Assembly: GCA_011526085.1 (NCBI GenBank)
Contig: WYBC01000017.1
Coordinates: forward strand, 310,001-374,000
DNA from: Lysobacter sp.
GTDB lineage: Bacteria > Pseudomonadota > Gammaproteobacteria > Xanthomonadales > Xanthomonadaceae
Direction of reading: 5' to 3'
DNA length: 64,000 nt
The notes beneath the pieces were generated by a model. That model worked only from the letters and a program-made list of their open reading frames with translations, was not told where the DNA came from and searched no databases. Both the position numbers and the translations under genes were made by a program. The stretch's first letter is position 1, and each line of letters starts with the position of its first letter. This document shows, in pieces, positions 11,070 to 19,175 of this stretch.

Positions 11070-12440
11070 TCACCTGAACGGCATGCCGCCGCCCCGTCCG
11101 CCCATCATGCCCTTCATGCCCCGCATCAGGCCCTTCATGCCGCCGGCGCTGAGCTTGCTCATCATCTTTTCCATCTGCTGATACTGCTTCATCAGCTTGT
11201 TCACGTCGGCCGGGGTGAGGCCGGCGCCCCTGGCGATGCGGGCGCGGCGCGAGCCGTTCAGCAGCGCCGGATTGCGACGCTCCTTCTTGGTCATCGAATT
11301 GATGATCGCCACCATCCGCGGCACTTCCTTGCCGGTGACCTGGTTCTTCACCGCATCGGGGATCTGGCCCATGCCCGGCAGCTTGTCCATGAGCCCGTGC
11401 AGGCCGCCCATGTTCTGCATCTGTTCGAGCTGGTCCTTCATGTCGTTGAGGTCGAACTTCTTGCCCTTGGCGACCTTCTCGGCGAGTTTCTGCGCCTTGT
11501 CCTTGTCGACCTGCTGCTCGACCTGCTCGACCAGCGAGAGCACGTCGCCCATGTCGAGGATGCGGCCGGCGGCGCGGTCCGGGTGGAACACGTCGAGACC
11601 GTCGGGCTTCTCGCCGACGCCGACGAACTTGATCGGCCGGCCGGTGATGTAGCGCACGCTCAGCGCGGCGCCGCCGCGGGCGTCGCCGTCGGTCTTGGTC
11701 AGCACCACGCCGGTCAGCGGCAGCGCCTCGCTGAAAGCCTTGGCGGTGGCCGCGGCGTCCTGGCCGGTCATGGCGTCGACCACGAACAGGGTTTCCACCG
11801 GATTGACGGCCGCATGCAGCGCCTTGATCTCGGCCATCATCGCTTCATCGATGGCGAGACGGCCGGCGGTGTCGACGATCAGCACGTCGACATAGGATTT
11901 TTTCGCGTCGTCGATCGCGGCCCTGACGATCGCTTCGGGTTTCTGCGACGGATCCGACGGGAAGAACAGCACGTCGACCTGCTGCGCCAACGTCTTCAAC
12001 TGCTCGATCGCGGCCGGCCGATACACGTCGGCCGACACCACCATCACCTTCTTCCTGCGCTTTTCCTTCAGGTGCTTGGCGAGCTTGCCGACCGTGGTGG
12101 TCTTGCCCGCGCCCTGCAGGCCGGCCATCAGGATCACCGCCGGCGCCGGCACGTTGAGATTGAGATCCGAGGCCGCGGAACCCATCACCGCGGCGAGTTC
12201 GTCGCGGACCACCTTGATCAGCGCCTGACCCGGGGTGAGCGACTTCAACACTTCCTGGCCGACCGCACGCACCTTGATGCGCTCGATCAGGGCCTGCACC
12301 ACCGGCAGCGCCACGTCCGCTTCGAGCAGCGCCACGCGGACTTCGCGCGTGGCTTCGCGGATGTTCTCCTCGGTCAGCCGGCCACGGCCGCGGAGGCGCT
12401 CGATGGTGCCGGACAGACGTTGGGTGAGGGACTCGAACAT
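11070..12440 (-). CDS. ffh: signal recognition particle protein Ffh (SRP54)
   Basis: Ffh binds 4.5S RNA and signal sequences at the ribosome exit and delivers them to FtsY by GTP hydrolysis. The 456-residue protein shows the N-domain, the G-domain P-loop (GLQGAGKTTTVGKLA, near residue 107), later GTPase motifs (VLIVDTAGRL; VLTKTDGDARGG) and a methionine-rich M-domain (MGGLHGLMDKLPGMGQ; MKGLMRGMKGMMGG). It sits upstream of the rpsP operon on the same strand, an arrangement common in proteobacteria. The ffs RNA gene is not in the window. Confidence 0.98.
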   Translation of the reverse strand: MFESLTQRLSGTIERLRGRGRLTEENIREATREVRVALLEADVALPVVQALIERIKVRAVGQEVLKSLTPGQALIKVVRDELAAVMGSAASDLNLNVPAPAVILMAGLQGAGKTTTVGKLAKHLKEKRRKKVMVVSADVYRPAAIEQLKTLAQQVDVLFFPSDPSQKPEAIVRAAIDDAKKSYVDVLIVDTAGRLAIDEAMMAEIKALHAAVNPVETLFVVDAMTGQDAAATAKAFSEALPLTGVVLTKTDGDARGGAALSVRYITGRPIKFVGVGEKPDGLDVFHPDRAAGRILDMGDVLSLVEQVEQQVDKDKAQKLAEKVAKGKKFDLNDMKDQLEQMQNMGGLHGLMDKLPGMGQIPDAVKNQVTGKEVPRMVAIINSMTKKERRNPALLNGSRRARIARGAGLTPADVNKLMKQYQQMEKMMSKLSAGGMKGLMRGMKGMMGGRGGGMPFR

Positions 12441-12469
12441 GGGCGCGGACCGCTGCGGAAAAGAGCGCG

Positions 12470-12475
12470 ATTATA
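12470..12475 (-). promoter_or_regulatory. -10 box of ffh
   Basis: A perfect TATAAT on the minus strand lies 30 bases before the ffh ATG. The -35 region is GC-rich and does not match well. Confidence 0.45.
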
Positions 12476-12527
12476 ACTGTGGCCCATGGCGGTGCGCGGG
12501 GACGCCGGCGTATGCGACACTGAAACG

Positions 12528-13316
12528 ATGACATTCGTTCTCATCGCCCTGGGGCTGTATCTGATCACCACCGCGCTGCTCGCCCGTCGGCTGGCGGACG
12601 GCGGCCCCGGTGTGCCGGCGACGCTGTGGGTGGCGCCGGCCTTGGCCGCGGTGATGCACGGCGCGACCCATGCGATGGCGTGGAGCGATGCGGGCGGCGC
12701 CAATCTGCATTTCTTCTCCGCGCTGTCGCTGGTGGGTCTGGGCATGGCGGCGCTGACCCTGGTGGTGGGGCTGCGCGGCCGGATGGCGGCGCTGGGCGTG
12801 ATCGTATTTCCGATCGCCGCGCTGACGCTCGCGCTGTACGCCTGGATCGGCCGCCAGGACCCCCAGCCGCTGGACTGGCGCCTGCAGTTGCATGCCTGGT
12901 GCGCCCTGCTGGCCTACGCGACGCTGGCCCTGGCCTCGGTGCTGGCGATCCTGCTCTGGATCCAGGAACGCGCGCTGCGGCGACGCAGGCTGCACGGATG
13001 GCTGCGCGCGCTGCCGCCGCTCGTGGAGCTGGAAACCCTGGTCTTCCGCACGATCACAGTCGGTTTCGTGCTGCTCACCGCGACCCTGTTGACCGGCGTG
13101 CTCTTCGTCGAAGATCTCTTGGCCCAGCATCTGGCCCACAAGACCCTGCTGAGCGCCCTGTCCTGGCTGACCTTCGGCGCGCTGCTGCTCGGCCGCTGGC
13201 GCTACGGCTGGCGCGGCGCCAAGGCGGTCCGCTGGACGCTCGCCGCGATGGCGTTGCTCGTTCTGGCCTTCTTCGGCAGCAATCTGGTGCTGGAACTGGT
13301 GCTGCAGCGACGCTGA
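12528..13316 (+). CDS. CcsA/HemX-family inner-membrane protein (YpjD-like)
   Basis: This 262-residue polytopic membrane protein has about eight hydrophobic segments. It ends with the family-typical WRYGWRGAKAVRWTLAAMA stretch of cytochrome-c-assembly-type (CcsA/YpjD) proteins. The middle HAWCALLAYATLALASVLAI helix carries a conserved histidine. E. coli YpjD is in the same family, with no firm function; a haem-related or CorC-type transport accessory role has been suggested for relatives. The ATG at 12528 gives a hydrophobic start (MTFVLIALGLYL); an upstream ATG would add 14 polar residues. It is divergent from ffh, a common neighbourhood in gammaproteobacteria. Confidence 0.8.
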   Translation: MTFVLIALGLYLITTALLARRLADGGPGVPATLWVAPALAAVMHGATHAMAWSDAGGANLHFFSALSLVGLGMAALTLVVGLRGRMAALGVIVFPIAALTLALYAWIGRQDPQPLDWRLQLHAWCALLAYATLALASVLAILLWIQERALRRRRLHGWLRALPPLVELETLVFRTITVGFVLLTATLLTGVLFVEDLLAQHLAHKTLLSALSWLTFGALLLGRWRYGWRGAKAVRWTLAAMALLVLAFFGSNLVLELVLQRR

Positions 13317-13515
13317 GGCGCCTGCAGGCCCGGCAAAACGGCCCGATCGAGCGTTTCGATGCGAAAAAAACGGCCTGCCTCTGGCATCCGGGTCGCGCGT
13401 GGCTTAAGTTTCCATCATCGGATCGCATTCACTTGATCTGCAGACCCGGGACGATCTCCCGACTGCACCGCCCGCATGGACGCTCGACCGCGCTCAACCT
13501 CGGGGGATTTTCGTT

Positions 13516-13980
13516 GTGAAATCGATGGCTCGGACCTGGCTTTTCTCGCTTGTCGCTCTTTGGACGGGCATCGCCAGCGCGCAGAACACGCCCCAGGCCC
13601 CGCTTGCGGATTGCCCGGCATTCCCCGCGGACGCCGCCGAATCGATGCGCTGGGAAGTGCTGCGGGTGCCAAACACCTTGCTGTGCCGCGCGATCCTGAC
13701 CGAGGGCGGCGGCGAAGCCTTTGCGCTCACCATCAGCCCGGAATCGCCGTTCAAACCGCGCCGCGGCGATCGCGCGGAAACCGGCACGCTCAATGGTCGC
13801 GAGCTGCAGTGGTATCGCGGCGAGGTGCCGAACGACAAGAACGGATTGATCCGCGAGACCCTGATCCAGGTGGGCGAAGAGCAGGTCGTGCATGTCTTCC
13901 TGCGCGCGACCGACCCCGAAACGCTGGCGAGACGACAGCAGGCGGTGCTTTCGCTGCCTTTCCCGGCCTACGAAGACTGA
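13516..13980 (+). CDS. secreted hypothetical protein, paralogue of the gene at 14908
   Basis: The 154-residue product starts with a signal peptide ([17 protein letters not shown], cleavage after ASA), so it is exported to the periplasm or beyond. Two cysteines in the mature part could pair. It shares a clear pattern with the protein at 14908-15381: [37 protein letters not shown] and [18 protein letters not shown] do not recognise the family. The GTG start is followed three codons later by an in-frame ATG that could also serve. It lies directly upstream of the aquaporin gene. Confidence 0.65.
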   Translation: MKSMARTWLFSLVALWTGIASAQNTPQAPLADCPAFPADAAESMRWEVLRVPNTLLCRAILTEGGGEAFALTISPESPFKPRRGDRAETGTLNGRELQWYRGEVPNDKNGLIRETLIQVGEEQVVHVFLRATDPETLARRQQAVLSLPFPAYED

Positions 13981-14065
13981 CTCCCGCCGCCTCTCCCCCG
14001 CGGGATGCAACTCCGTCGGCGTACCGCGCCGGCGCATACGTTCGCCCTCGTCAAGGAGAAGCACC

Positions 14066-14782
14066 ATGCTCAAACGTCTCTCGGCCGAATTCCTCGGCAC
14101 CCTGTGGCTGGTTCTCGGCGGATGCGGCAGCGCCGTGCTCGCGGCGAATTTCGGCGGCGAAGGCAACCCGCTCGGCATCGGACTGCTCGGCGTCTCGCTG
14201 GCCTTCGGCCTGACCGTGCTCACCGGCGCCTACGCGCTGGGCCACCTTTCCGGCGGACATTTCAATCCGGCAGTCAGCTTCGGGCTCTGGGCCGGCGGCC
14301 GTTTCTCCGCCCGGGACCTCGCCCCCTACATCGTCGCGCAGACCCTCGGCGCCATCGCCGCCGGTTTCCTGCTCTTCCAGATCGCCAGCGGCCGGCCCGA
14401 TTTCGCGATCGACCCGACCGCCGCCGGTACGTTCGCCAGCAACGGCTACGACGCGCTTTCCCCGGGCGGGTACAGCGTGGCCTCGGCCTTCCTCTGCGAG
14501 GTGATCATGACCGCGTTCTTCGTGGTCGTGATCCTGGGCGCCACCCACCGCAACGCACCGGCCGGTTTCGCGCCGATCGCGATCGGCCTGGCCCTGACCC
14601 TGATCCATCTCATCAGCATTCCGGTGACGAACACCTCGGTGAACCCCGCCCGGTCCACCGGCGTGGCGCTGTTCGCCGGCAGCGGTGCAGTCGGCCAACT
14701 GTGGCTGTTCTGGCTGGCGCCCATCCTCGGCGGGCTGATCGGTGGCGTCATCGGCAAGTGGCTGGGCGCGGCCCGCGAATGA
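14066..14782 (+). CDS. aqpZ: aquaporin Z (MIP family water channel)
   Basis: This 238-residue channel has six membrane helices and the two half-helix pore motifs NPA ([11 protein letters not shown]) and NPA ([11 protein letters not shown]), the signature of orthodox aquaporins. The R after the second NPA forms the selectivity filter. The N-terminus [27 protein letters not shown] is close to E. coli AqpZ. The start follows AAGGAG at good spacing. It conducts water across the inner membrane. It is enclosed by two paralogous secreted proteins, which may be a regulatory or duplication unit. Confidence 0.97.
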   Translation: MLKRLSAEFLGTLWLVLGGCGSAVLAANFGGEGNPLGIGLLGVSLAFGLTVLTGAYALGHLSGGHFNPAVSFGLWAGGRFSARDLAPYIVAQTLGAIAAGFLLFQIASGRPDFAIDPTAAGTFASNGYDALSPGGYSVASAFLCEVIMTAFFVVVILGATHRNAPAGFAPIAIGLALTLIHLISIPVTNTSVNPARSTGVALFAGSGAVGQLWLFWLAPILGGLIGGVIGKWLGAARE

Positions 14783-14907
14783 CCGGCGGATACCCGAGGC
14801 CCGGCGAATTCCGCCGGGCCGTGCTGGCACGGTTGATGCTTCGTTTCAAGGCAGGAAACAGCCCCGGCCCAAGGATGGCCACCCTGCATACCGCCGCGGA
14901 GTCCACC

Positions 14908-15381
14908 ATGAAATCGAAGTCCCCGCTGTCGTCGTTGCTGTCCACCGCCTTCGCCGGCCTGCTCCTCGCCGGCGCCGCCACCCACGCCACCGCACAGACC
15001 GCGGCCGATTGCCCAACGATGCCCCCGGACGCCGGCCTGACCTGGAACGTCCTCCGCACCGACAGCCTCCTGCTCTGCCGCGCCATGCGGACCGACAACA
15101 GCCAGGAGGCGTTCGCGCTGACGCTCTCGCGAAAATCCCCGTTCAGGCCGGAAAGCGAACTGCGCGAAGAGCAGGGCCAGATCGAGGGCAGGAAATTCTG
15201 GTGGTACCGGGGCGAGATCGCCGGGCGTCCGAAAGAACTGGTCCGCGAGACCCTGGTCAAGCTCGACAACGGCCAGGTCGCCCATGTCTTCATCCGTACC
15301 GAAGACCCTGCGACACTAGGCCGCTATCAGGGCGTCGTTCAGAGCCTTCAATTCGACGGAGGCGCGTTCGCCGCCCGTTGA
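14908..15381 (+). CDS. secreted hypothetical protein, paralogue of the gene at 13516
   Basis: The 157-residue product has a signal peptide (LLSTAFAGLLLAGAATHATA) and a mature part that parallels the protein at 13516: WNVLRTDSLLLCRAMR, EAFALTLSRKSPFRP, WWYRGEIAG, LVRETLVKL and VHVFIRTEDPATLGRYQ. The family is unknown to me. It follows the aquaporin by 125 bases, with a GC-rich hairpin (14798-14820, no U-tract) between them. The shared tryptophan, cysteine and WYRGE positions suggest a common small fold. Confidence 0.65.
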   Translation: MKSKSPLSSLLSTAFAGLLLAGAATHATAQTAADCPTMPPDAGLTWNVLRTDSLLLCRAMRTDNSQEAFALTLSRKSPFRPESELREEQGQIEGRKFWWYRGEIAGRPKELVRETLVKLDNGQVAHVFIRTEDPATLGRYQGVVQSLQFDGGAFAAR

Positions 15382-15441
15382 TCCCCGACCTGCCGCGGCA
15401 GAAAACGCCGCAGCGGGCCAATTCACGGCAAGGAGTGGTGG

Positions 15442-16602
15442 ATGAGAAGGAATTCCCTGGTGTTCGGCTGTGCGCTCGCGTTCGCAGCCCTGATGCTCCC
15501 GGGCTGCGGCGACGATGCGCCGCCCCCAGCCGCACCGAAGCCGTCTGCAGGCACCGCGTCGGGCACCGCCGGCACGCTCAACGTCTACAACTGGAGCGAT
15601 TACATCGCCGAGAACACGGTCGCGGATTTCCAGACCCGCAGCGGCCTGCGGGTCAATTACGACGTGTATTCCAACAACGAGACGCTGCTGCAACGACTCG
15701 CGGCGAGCCCCGGCGGCTACGACGTCGTGTTCCCCTCGGCCCGCCCCTACGCCGAACAGTTGATCGGCGAAGGCGCCCTGCAGCCGCTGGACAAGGGCAA
15801 GCTGCCCAACCTCCGCAACATCGACCCCGAAATCCTGGCCGAACTGGCCGATATCGATCCCGGCAACGCCCATCTCGTGCCCTACATGTGGGGCACCACC
15901 GGCATCGGCATGAACGTCGCCAAGGTGCGGGCGGCGCTGGGCTCCGGCGCCGCGCTCGACAGTTGGGGGCTGCTGTTCGATCCTGCCAATGCAGCCAAAC
16001 TGTCCTCCTGCGGGATCGGCGTGCTGGACGACATGCTGGAAACCACGTCGGCGCTCCACATCTGGATGGGACGCAGCGCCAACGACCACTCGCCCGAGAC
16101 GACCGCGGCGACCAAACGCACGCTGCTCGCGATCCGCCCGCACGTGCGCAAGATCACCGGTTCGTCCGAGCTCATCCGCGATCTCGCCGCGGGCGACCTG
16201 TGCCTGGTGCTGAGCTTCTCCGGCGACGTGCTGCAGGCGCGCGCGCAGGCCGAGGAGTCCGAGAACCCGCCCGAGATCCGCTATGTGATCCCGCGCGAAG
16301 GCGCGGTGCGCTGGGTCGACGTGATGGCGATTCCGAAAAAATCGGCGAACGCGGAGGCCGCGCATCGCTTCATCGACTATCTGCTGGAACCGAAGGTGAT
16401 CGCCGACATCAGCAATTTCGTCAGTTACGCGAATGCGAACGCGGCGTCGACCGCATCGATCGATCCGGCCGTGACCGGCGACGCGGGCATCTATCCGCCG
16501 CCGGCGGTCCGCGCCAAGCTGCAGAGCCTGGGCCTGGCATCGAGCGAGGATGCGGAGCGCAGGCAGCAGGCCTGGAACGCCTTCGTTTTCGGCGAGATGT
16601 GA
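15442..16602 (+). CDS. PotF-like polyamine-binding lipoprotein (orphan), copy 1
   Basis: This 386-residue periplasmic binding protein starts with a lipobox (LMLPGCGDD), so it should be a lipid-anchored solute receptor. It carries the spermidine/putrescine-binding signatures NVYNWSDYIAE near residue 48, DVVFPSARPYAEQL, PYMWGTTGIGMN and a terminal RRQQAWNAF. PotF/PotD proteins deliver polyamines to PotGHI-type ABC transporters. No permease or ATPase gene is adjacent, so it either works with a remote transporter or has another ligand. A paralogue sits 1 kb downstream beyond a pirin gene. Confidence 0.85.
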   Translation: MRRNSLVFGCALAFAALMLPGCGDDAPPPAAPKPSAGTASGTAGTLNVYNWSDYIAENTVADFQTRSGLRVNYDVYSNNETLLQRLAASPGGYDVVFPSARPYAEQLIGEGALQPLDKGKLPNLRNIDPEILAELADIDPGNAHLVPYMWGTTGIGMNVAKVRAALGSGAALDSWGLLFDPANAAKLSSCGIGVLDDMLETTSALHIWMGRSANDHSPETTAATKRTLLAIRPHVRKITGSSELIRDLAAGDLCLVLSFSGDVLQARAQAEESENPPEIRYVIPREGAVRWVDVMAIPKKSANAEAAHRFIDYLLEPKVIADISNFVSYANANAASTASIDPAVTGDAGIYPPPAVRAKLQSLGLASSEDAERRQQAWNAFVFGEM

Positions 16603-16621
16603 TCCGGGCCTGCGGCGGTAG

Positions 16622-17494
16622 TCAGAAGCGCCCTTCCTGGTAATCGACCACCGCCTGCATCAATTCCTCGCGGGTGTTCATGACGAACGGGCCGTAACGC
16701 GCCACGGGTTCGCGCAGCGGGCGGCCGGCGACTAGGATCGCGCGCGTGCCCTGCGGCCCGGCGCGCAGGCGAAGGAATTCGCCGCCGCCGAGCACCGCCA
16801 GCGTCTGCGTTTCCAGCAGGCGGGCGGCCTCGCCCTCGCCCACCATCGCCGCGCCTTCGTAGGCGTAAACGAAGGCATTGTGGCCCTCGGGCAACGCCAC
16901 GTCCCAGGCCGCACCGGCATCGAGCGCGATGTCGAAATACAGCGGCGAGGTCGCCGGCTGTTCGATCGGCCCGCGCACCATGCGACCGTCGGCATCGGGC
17001 GCTTCGCCGGCGATCACCTTCACCTCGACGCCCGCCGCGGGACGCACGACCGGCATCCGCCCGGGCGCGAACTCCTGGTACTTCGGCGCCGTCATCTTCA
17101 ACGCCGACGGCAGGTTCACCCACAGCTGGAAGCCGCGCATGCGACCGGCCTGCTGCTCCGGCATCTCCGAATGCACCAGCCCGCGACCCGCGGTCATCCA
17201 CTGCACCGAGCCCGGTTCCAGCAGGCCTTCGTTGCCGTGATTGTCGCGATGGCGCATGCGCCCATCGAGCATGTAGGTCACCGTCTCGAACCCGCGGTGC
17301 GGATGGTCGGGAAACCCGGCGATGTAATCCTCCGCGCGATCGGTGCCGAACTCGTCGAGCATCAGGAACGGGTCGAGATCGGGCAATGCCTCGGTACCGA
17401 TCACCCGGCGCAGCTTCACGCCGGCGCCGTCGGAGGTCGGCAGGCCGCGCACGGTGCGGATGATGCGCGAAAAAGTGATGGTGTGGTCGGACAT
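16622..17494 (-). CDS. pirin family protein, copy 1
   Basis: This 290-residue protein is a pirin-type bicupin. The N-terminal cupin shows the metal-site motif DHPHRGFETVTYMLDG, and later conserved segments are GSVQWMTAGRGLVHSE and HNAFVYAYEG. Family members bind Fe(II); some are quercetinases and others regulators. The specific role here is open. The start MSDHTITF follows GGGAGC; the open frame extends upstream but is not supported. It is encoded against two PotF-like genes. A second pirin lies at 23074. Confidence 0.92.
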   Translation of the reverse strand: MSDHTITFSRIIRTVRGLPTSDGAGVKLRRVIGTEALPDLDPFLMLDEFGTDRAEDYIAGFPDHPHRGFETVTYMLDGRMRHRDNHGNEGLLEPGSVQWMTAGRGLVHSEMPEQQAGRMRGFQLWVNLPSALKMTAPKYQEFAPGRMPVVRPAAGVEVKVIAGEAPDADGRMVRGPIEQPATSPLYFDIALDAGAAWDVALPEGHNAFVYAYEGAAMVGEGEAARLLETQTLAVLGGGEFLRLRAGPQGTRAILVAGRPLREPVARYGPFVMNTREELMQAVVDYQEGRF

Positions 17495-17667
17495 GATCGC
17501 TCCCTTGGGCTTTCGAATGCCATGAAGTGAGGTGACCGGTATCTCAAAACAACGACGACGCTGGAACGCATCGTTCGAGGCCGGTTGTATATTGCACGAT
17601 CGGAACATGGCGCCGCGGGATTGCGGGCCATGACATGGACCTACTCGACATCAAAGGAAGATCGCCC

Positions 17668-18831
17668 TTGGCACGGAAAGCCGGCAGTATCGTATTCGCC
17701 CTCATCGTCTCCACCATCTGCATCGCGGGTTGCGGCAAAGACCAGACCACGCCCTTCACGACGGTCGCACAGACCACCGAACGTCAAATCCTCAACGTCT
17801 ACAACTGGCCCGACTACATCAGCGAAGACACGATCCGCAGATTCGAAGCGGCGTCGGGCATCAAGGTCAACTACACGACCTACTCGAACAACGATGCTCT
17901 GGAGCGCCAGCTGGCCTCGGCGCACGGCGAACACGACGTGATTTTCCCCTCCGCACGTCCCTATGCCGGCCGCATGATCGAGAAAGGCATGCTGGCGACG
18001 CTGGACAAGCCGAGACTCGGCGGACTGGACTCTTTCGACGCCGACATCATGGCCGATCTGGCCGAAATCGACCCGGACAATGCGCACGTCGTGCCCTATC
18101 TGTGGGGAACGACCGGTCTCGGCATCAACGAGGAGATGGTCAGGGCGGCCGTGGGGCCCGGCGTGGCGCTGGACAGCTGGGACCTGATCTTCGATCCGGT
18201 CACGGCGAAGAAACTGTCCGCATGCGGCATCGGCATCGTCGATGCCGAACTCGACGGATTCACGGCGGCCCTGCTCTGGAAGGGACTGGACATCAACGCC
18301 TCGGACGACAAGTCCGTGCTCGCGGTGCGCGATGCCTATGCGGCGATCCGCCCGTACATCCGCAAATTCAGCCCGTCCTCGGAACTGACCCGGGACCTGC
18401 GGGAAGGGCGTCTGTGCGTCGTGCTGACCTATTCGGGCGATGTGGACAAGGCGAACAGCGTCGCGCAGGCCGCAGCCAAGGCGACCCGCGCGAAGCCGCA
18501 GGCGATCCGTTACGTGATCCCCCGCGAAGGCGCACTGCGCTGGATTGATGTCGTCGCGATCCCGGTCAAGGCGAAGAACGTCGACAACGCCCACCGCTTC
18601 ATCCGCTACCTCATGGAACCCGAGGTCATCGCGAAGATCAGCAGCGCGTTGAGCTATGCCAACGCCAACAATCGGGCGACGACGTTCATCGACAAGTCCA
18701 TTGCCCAGAACCCCAACGTCTATCCGAGGGAAGACCTGCGGGCCCGGTTGCGCTCGGCGGCGCTGCTGCCGAACGATGGCGCCGAACGCCGCAGGAACGC
18801 ATGGAACAACATCGTCTACGGCGAGATGTGA
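17668..18831 (+). CDS. PotF-like polyamine-binding lipoprotein (orphan), copy 2
   Basis: This ~387-residue paralogue of the protein at 15442 has matching motifs: NVYNWPDYISEDTIRRFEA, HDVIFPSARPYAGRM, VPYLWGTTGLGINEE and a terminal RRRNAWNNIVYGEM. The lipobox is STICIAGCGK. I choose the TTG at 17668 because AAAGGAAG lies 7-8 bases before it and it gives a proper signal peptide (MARKAGSIVFALIV). An ATG at 17635 is in frame but lacks a ribosome-binding site and would put acidic residues ahead of the signal. No transporter genes are linked. Confidence 0.82.
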   Translation: MARKAGSIVFALIVSTICIAGCGKDQTTPFTTVAQTTERQILNVYNWPDYISEDTIRRFEAASGIKVNYTTYSNNDALERQLASAHGEHDVIFPSARPYAGRMIEKGMLATLDKPRLGGLDSFDADIMADLAEIDPDNAHVVPYLWGTTGLGINEEMVRAAVGPGVALDSWDLIFDPVTAKKLSACGIGIVDAELDGFTAALLWKGLDINASDDKSVLAVRDAYAAIRPYIRKFSPSSELTRDLREGRLCVVLTYSGDVDKANSVAQAAAKATRAKPQAIRYVIPREGALRWIDVVAIPVKAKNVDNAHRFIRYLMEPEVIAKISSALSYANANNRATTFIDKSIAQNPNVYPREDLRARLRSAALLPNDGAERRRNAWNNIVYGEM

Positions 18832-18844
18832 GTTCCGATGGATC

Positions 18845-19114
18845 TAGAGCGTGTTATGCACTTTTTGATAGGCCGCGAAGGTCGTCTGCGGGCCTGAGCC
18901 AAGGCGCGCGCCGCAGCCAAGGCTGGTGGCCTTGGCAAGGTGCGCAACGCCGGATCGGGCCCGCAGACGGCCTTCCCTCCGGGTTGCGCCCCTGTGGCGC
19001 CGATCCTGCGGCCCGTGACTTGCCTTGGCCACCAGCCAAGGCTGCGTCACGGAACCTTGTCTCGGCGCCACAGGCTGCGCAACGCGGCCTACCAAAAGTA
19101 CATAACACGCTCTA
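18845..19114. mobile_element. 270-bp inverted-repeat (MITE-like) element
   Basis: The element begins TAGAGCGTGTTATGCACTTT and ends with the near-complement, giving terminal inverted repeats of about 32 bases with a few differences. Both ends carry TA/CTA(G/A), like an IS5- or IS630-type TA target. Inside, a second pair of arms (CCAAGGCTGGTGGCC near 18917 and its complement near 19025) and a third (GTGGCGCC / GGCGCCAC) allow the whole element to fold into a long hairpin. It contains no credible gene. It accounts for nearly all of the 344-base gap between 18832 and 19175. The parent transposon family is not identified. Confidence 0.65.
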
Positions 19115-19175
19115 AGCATCGCCGGCCGCCGCGCGTCGAATGCACGGTGGCGGCCGGGCTTCAGGCGGTCGAGTC

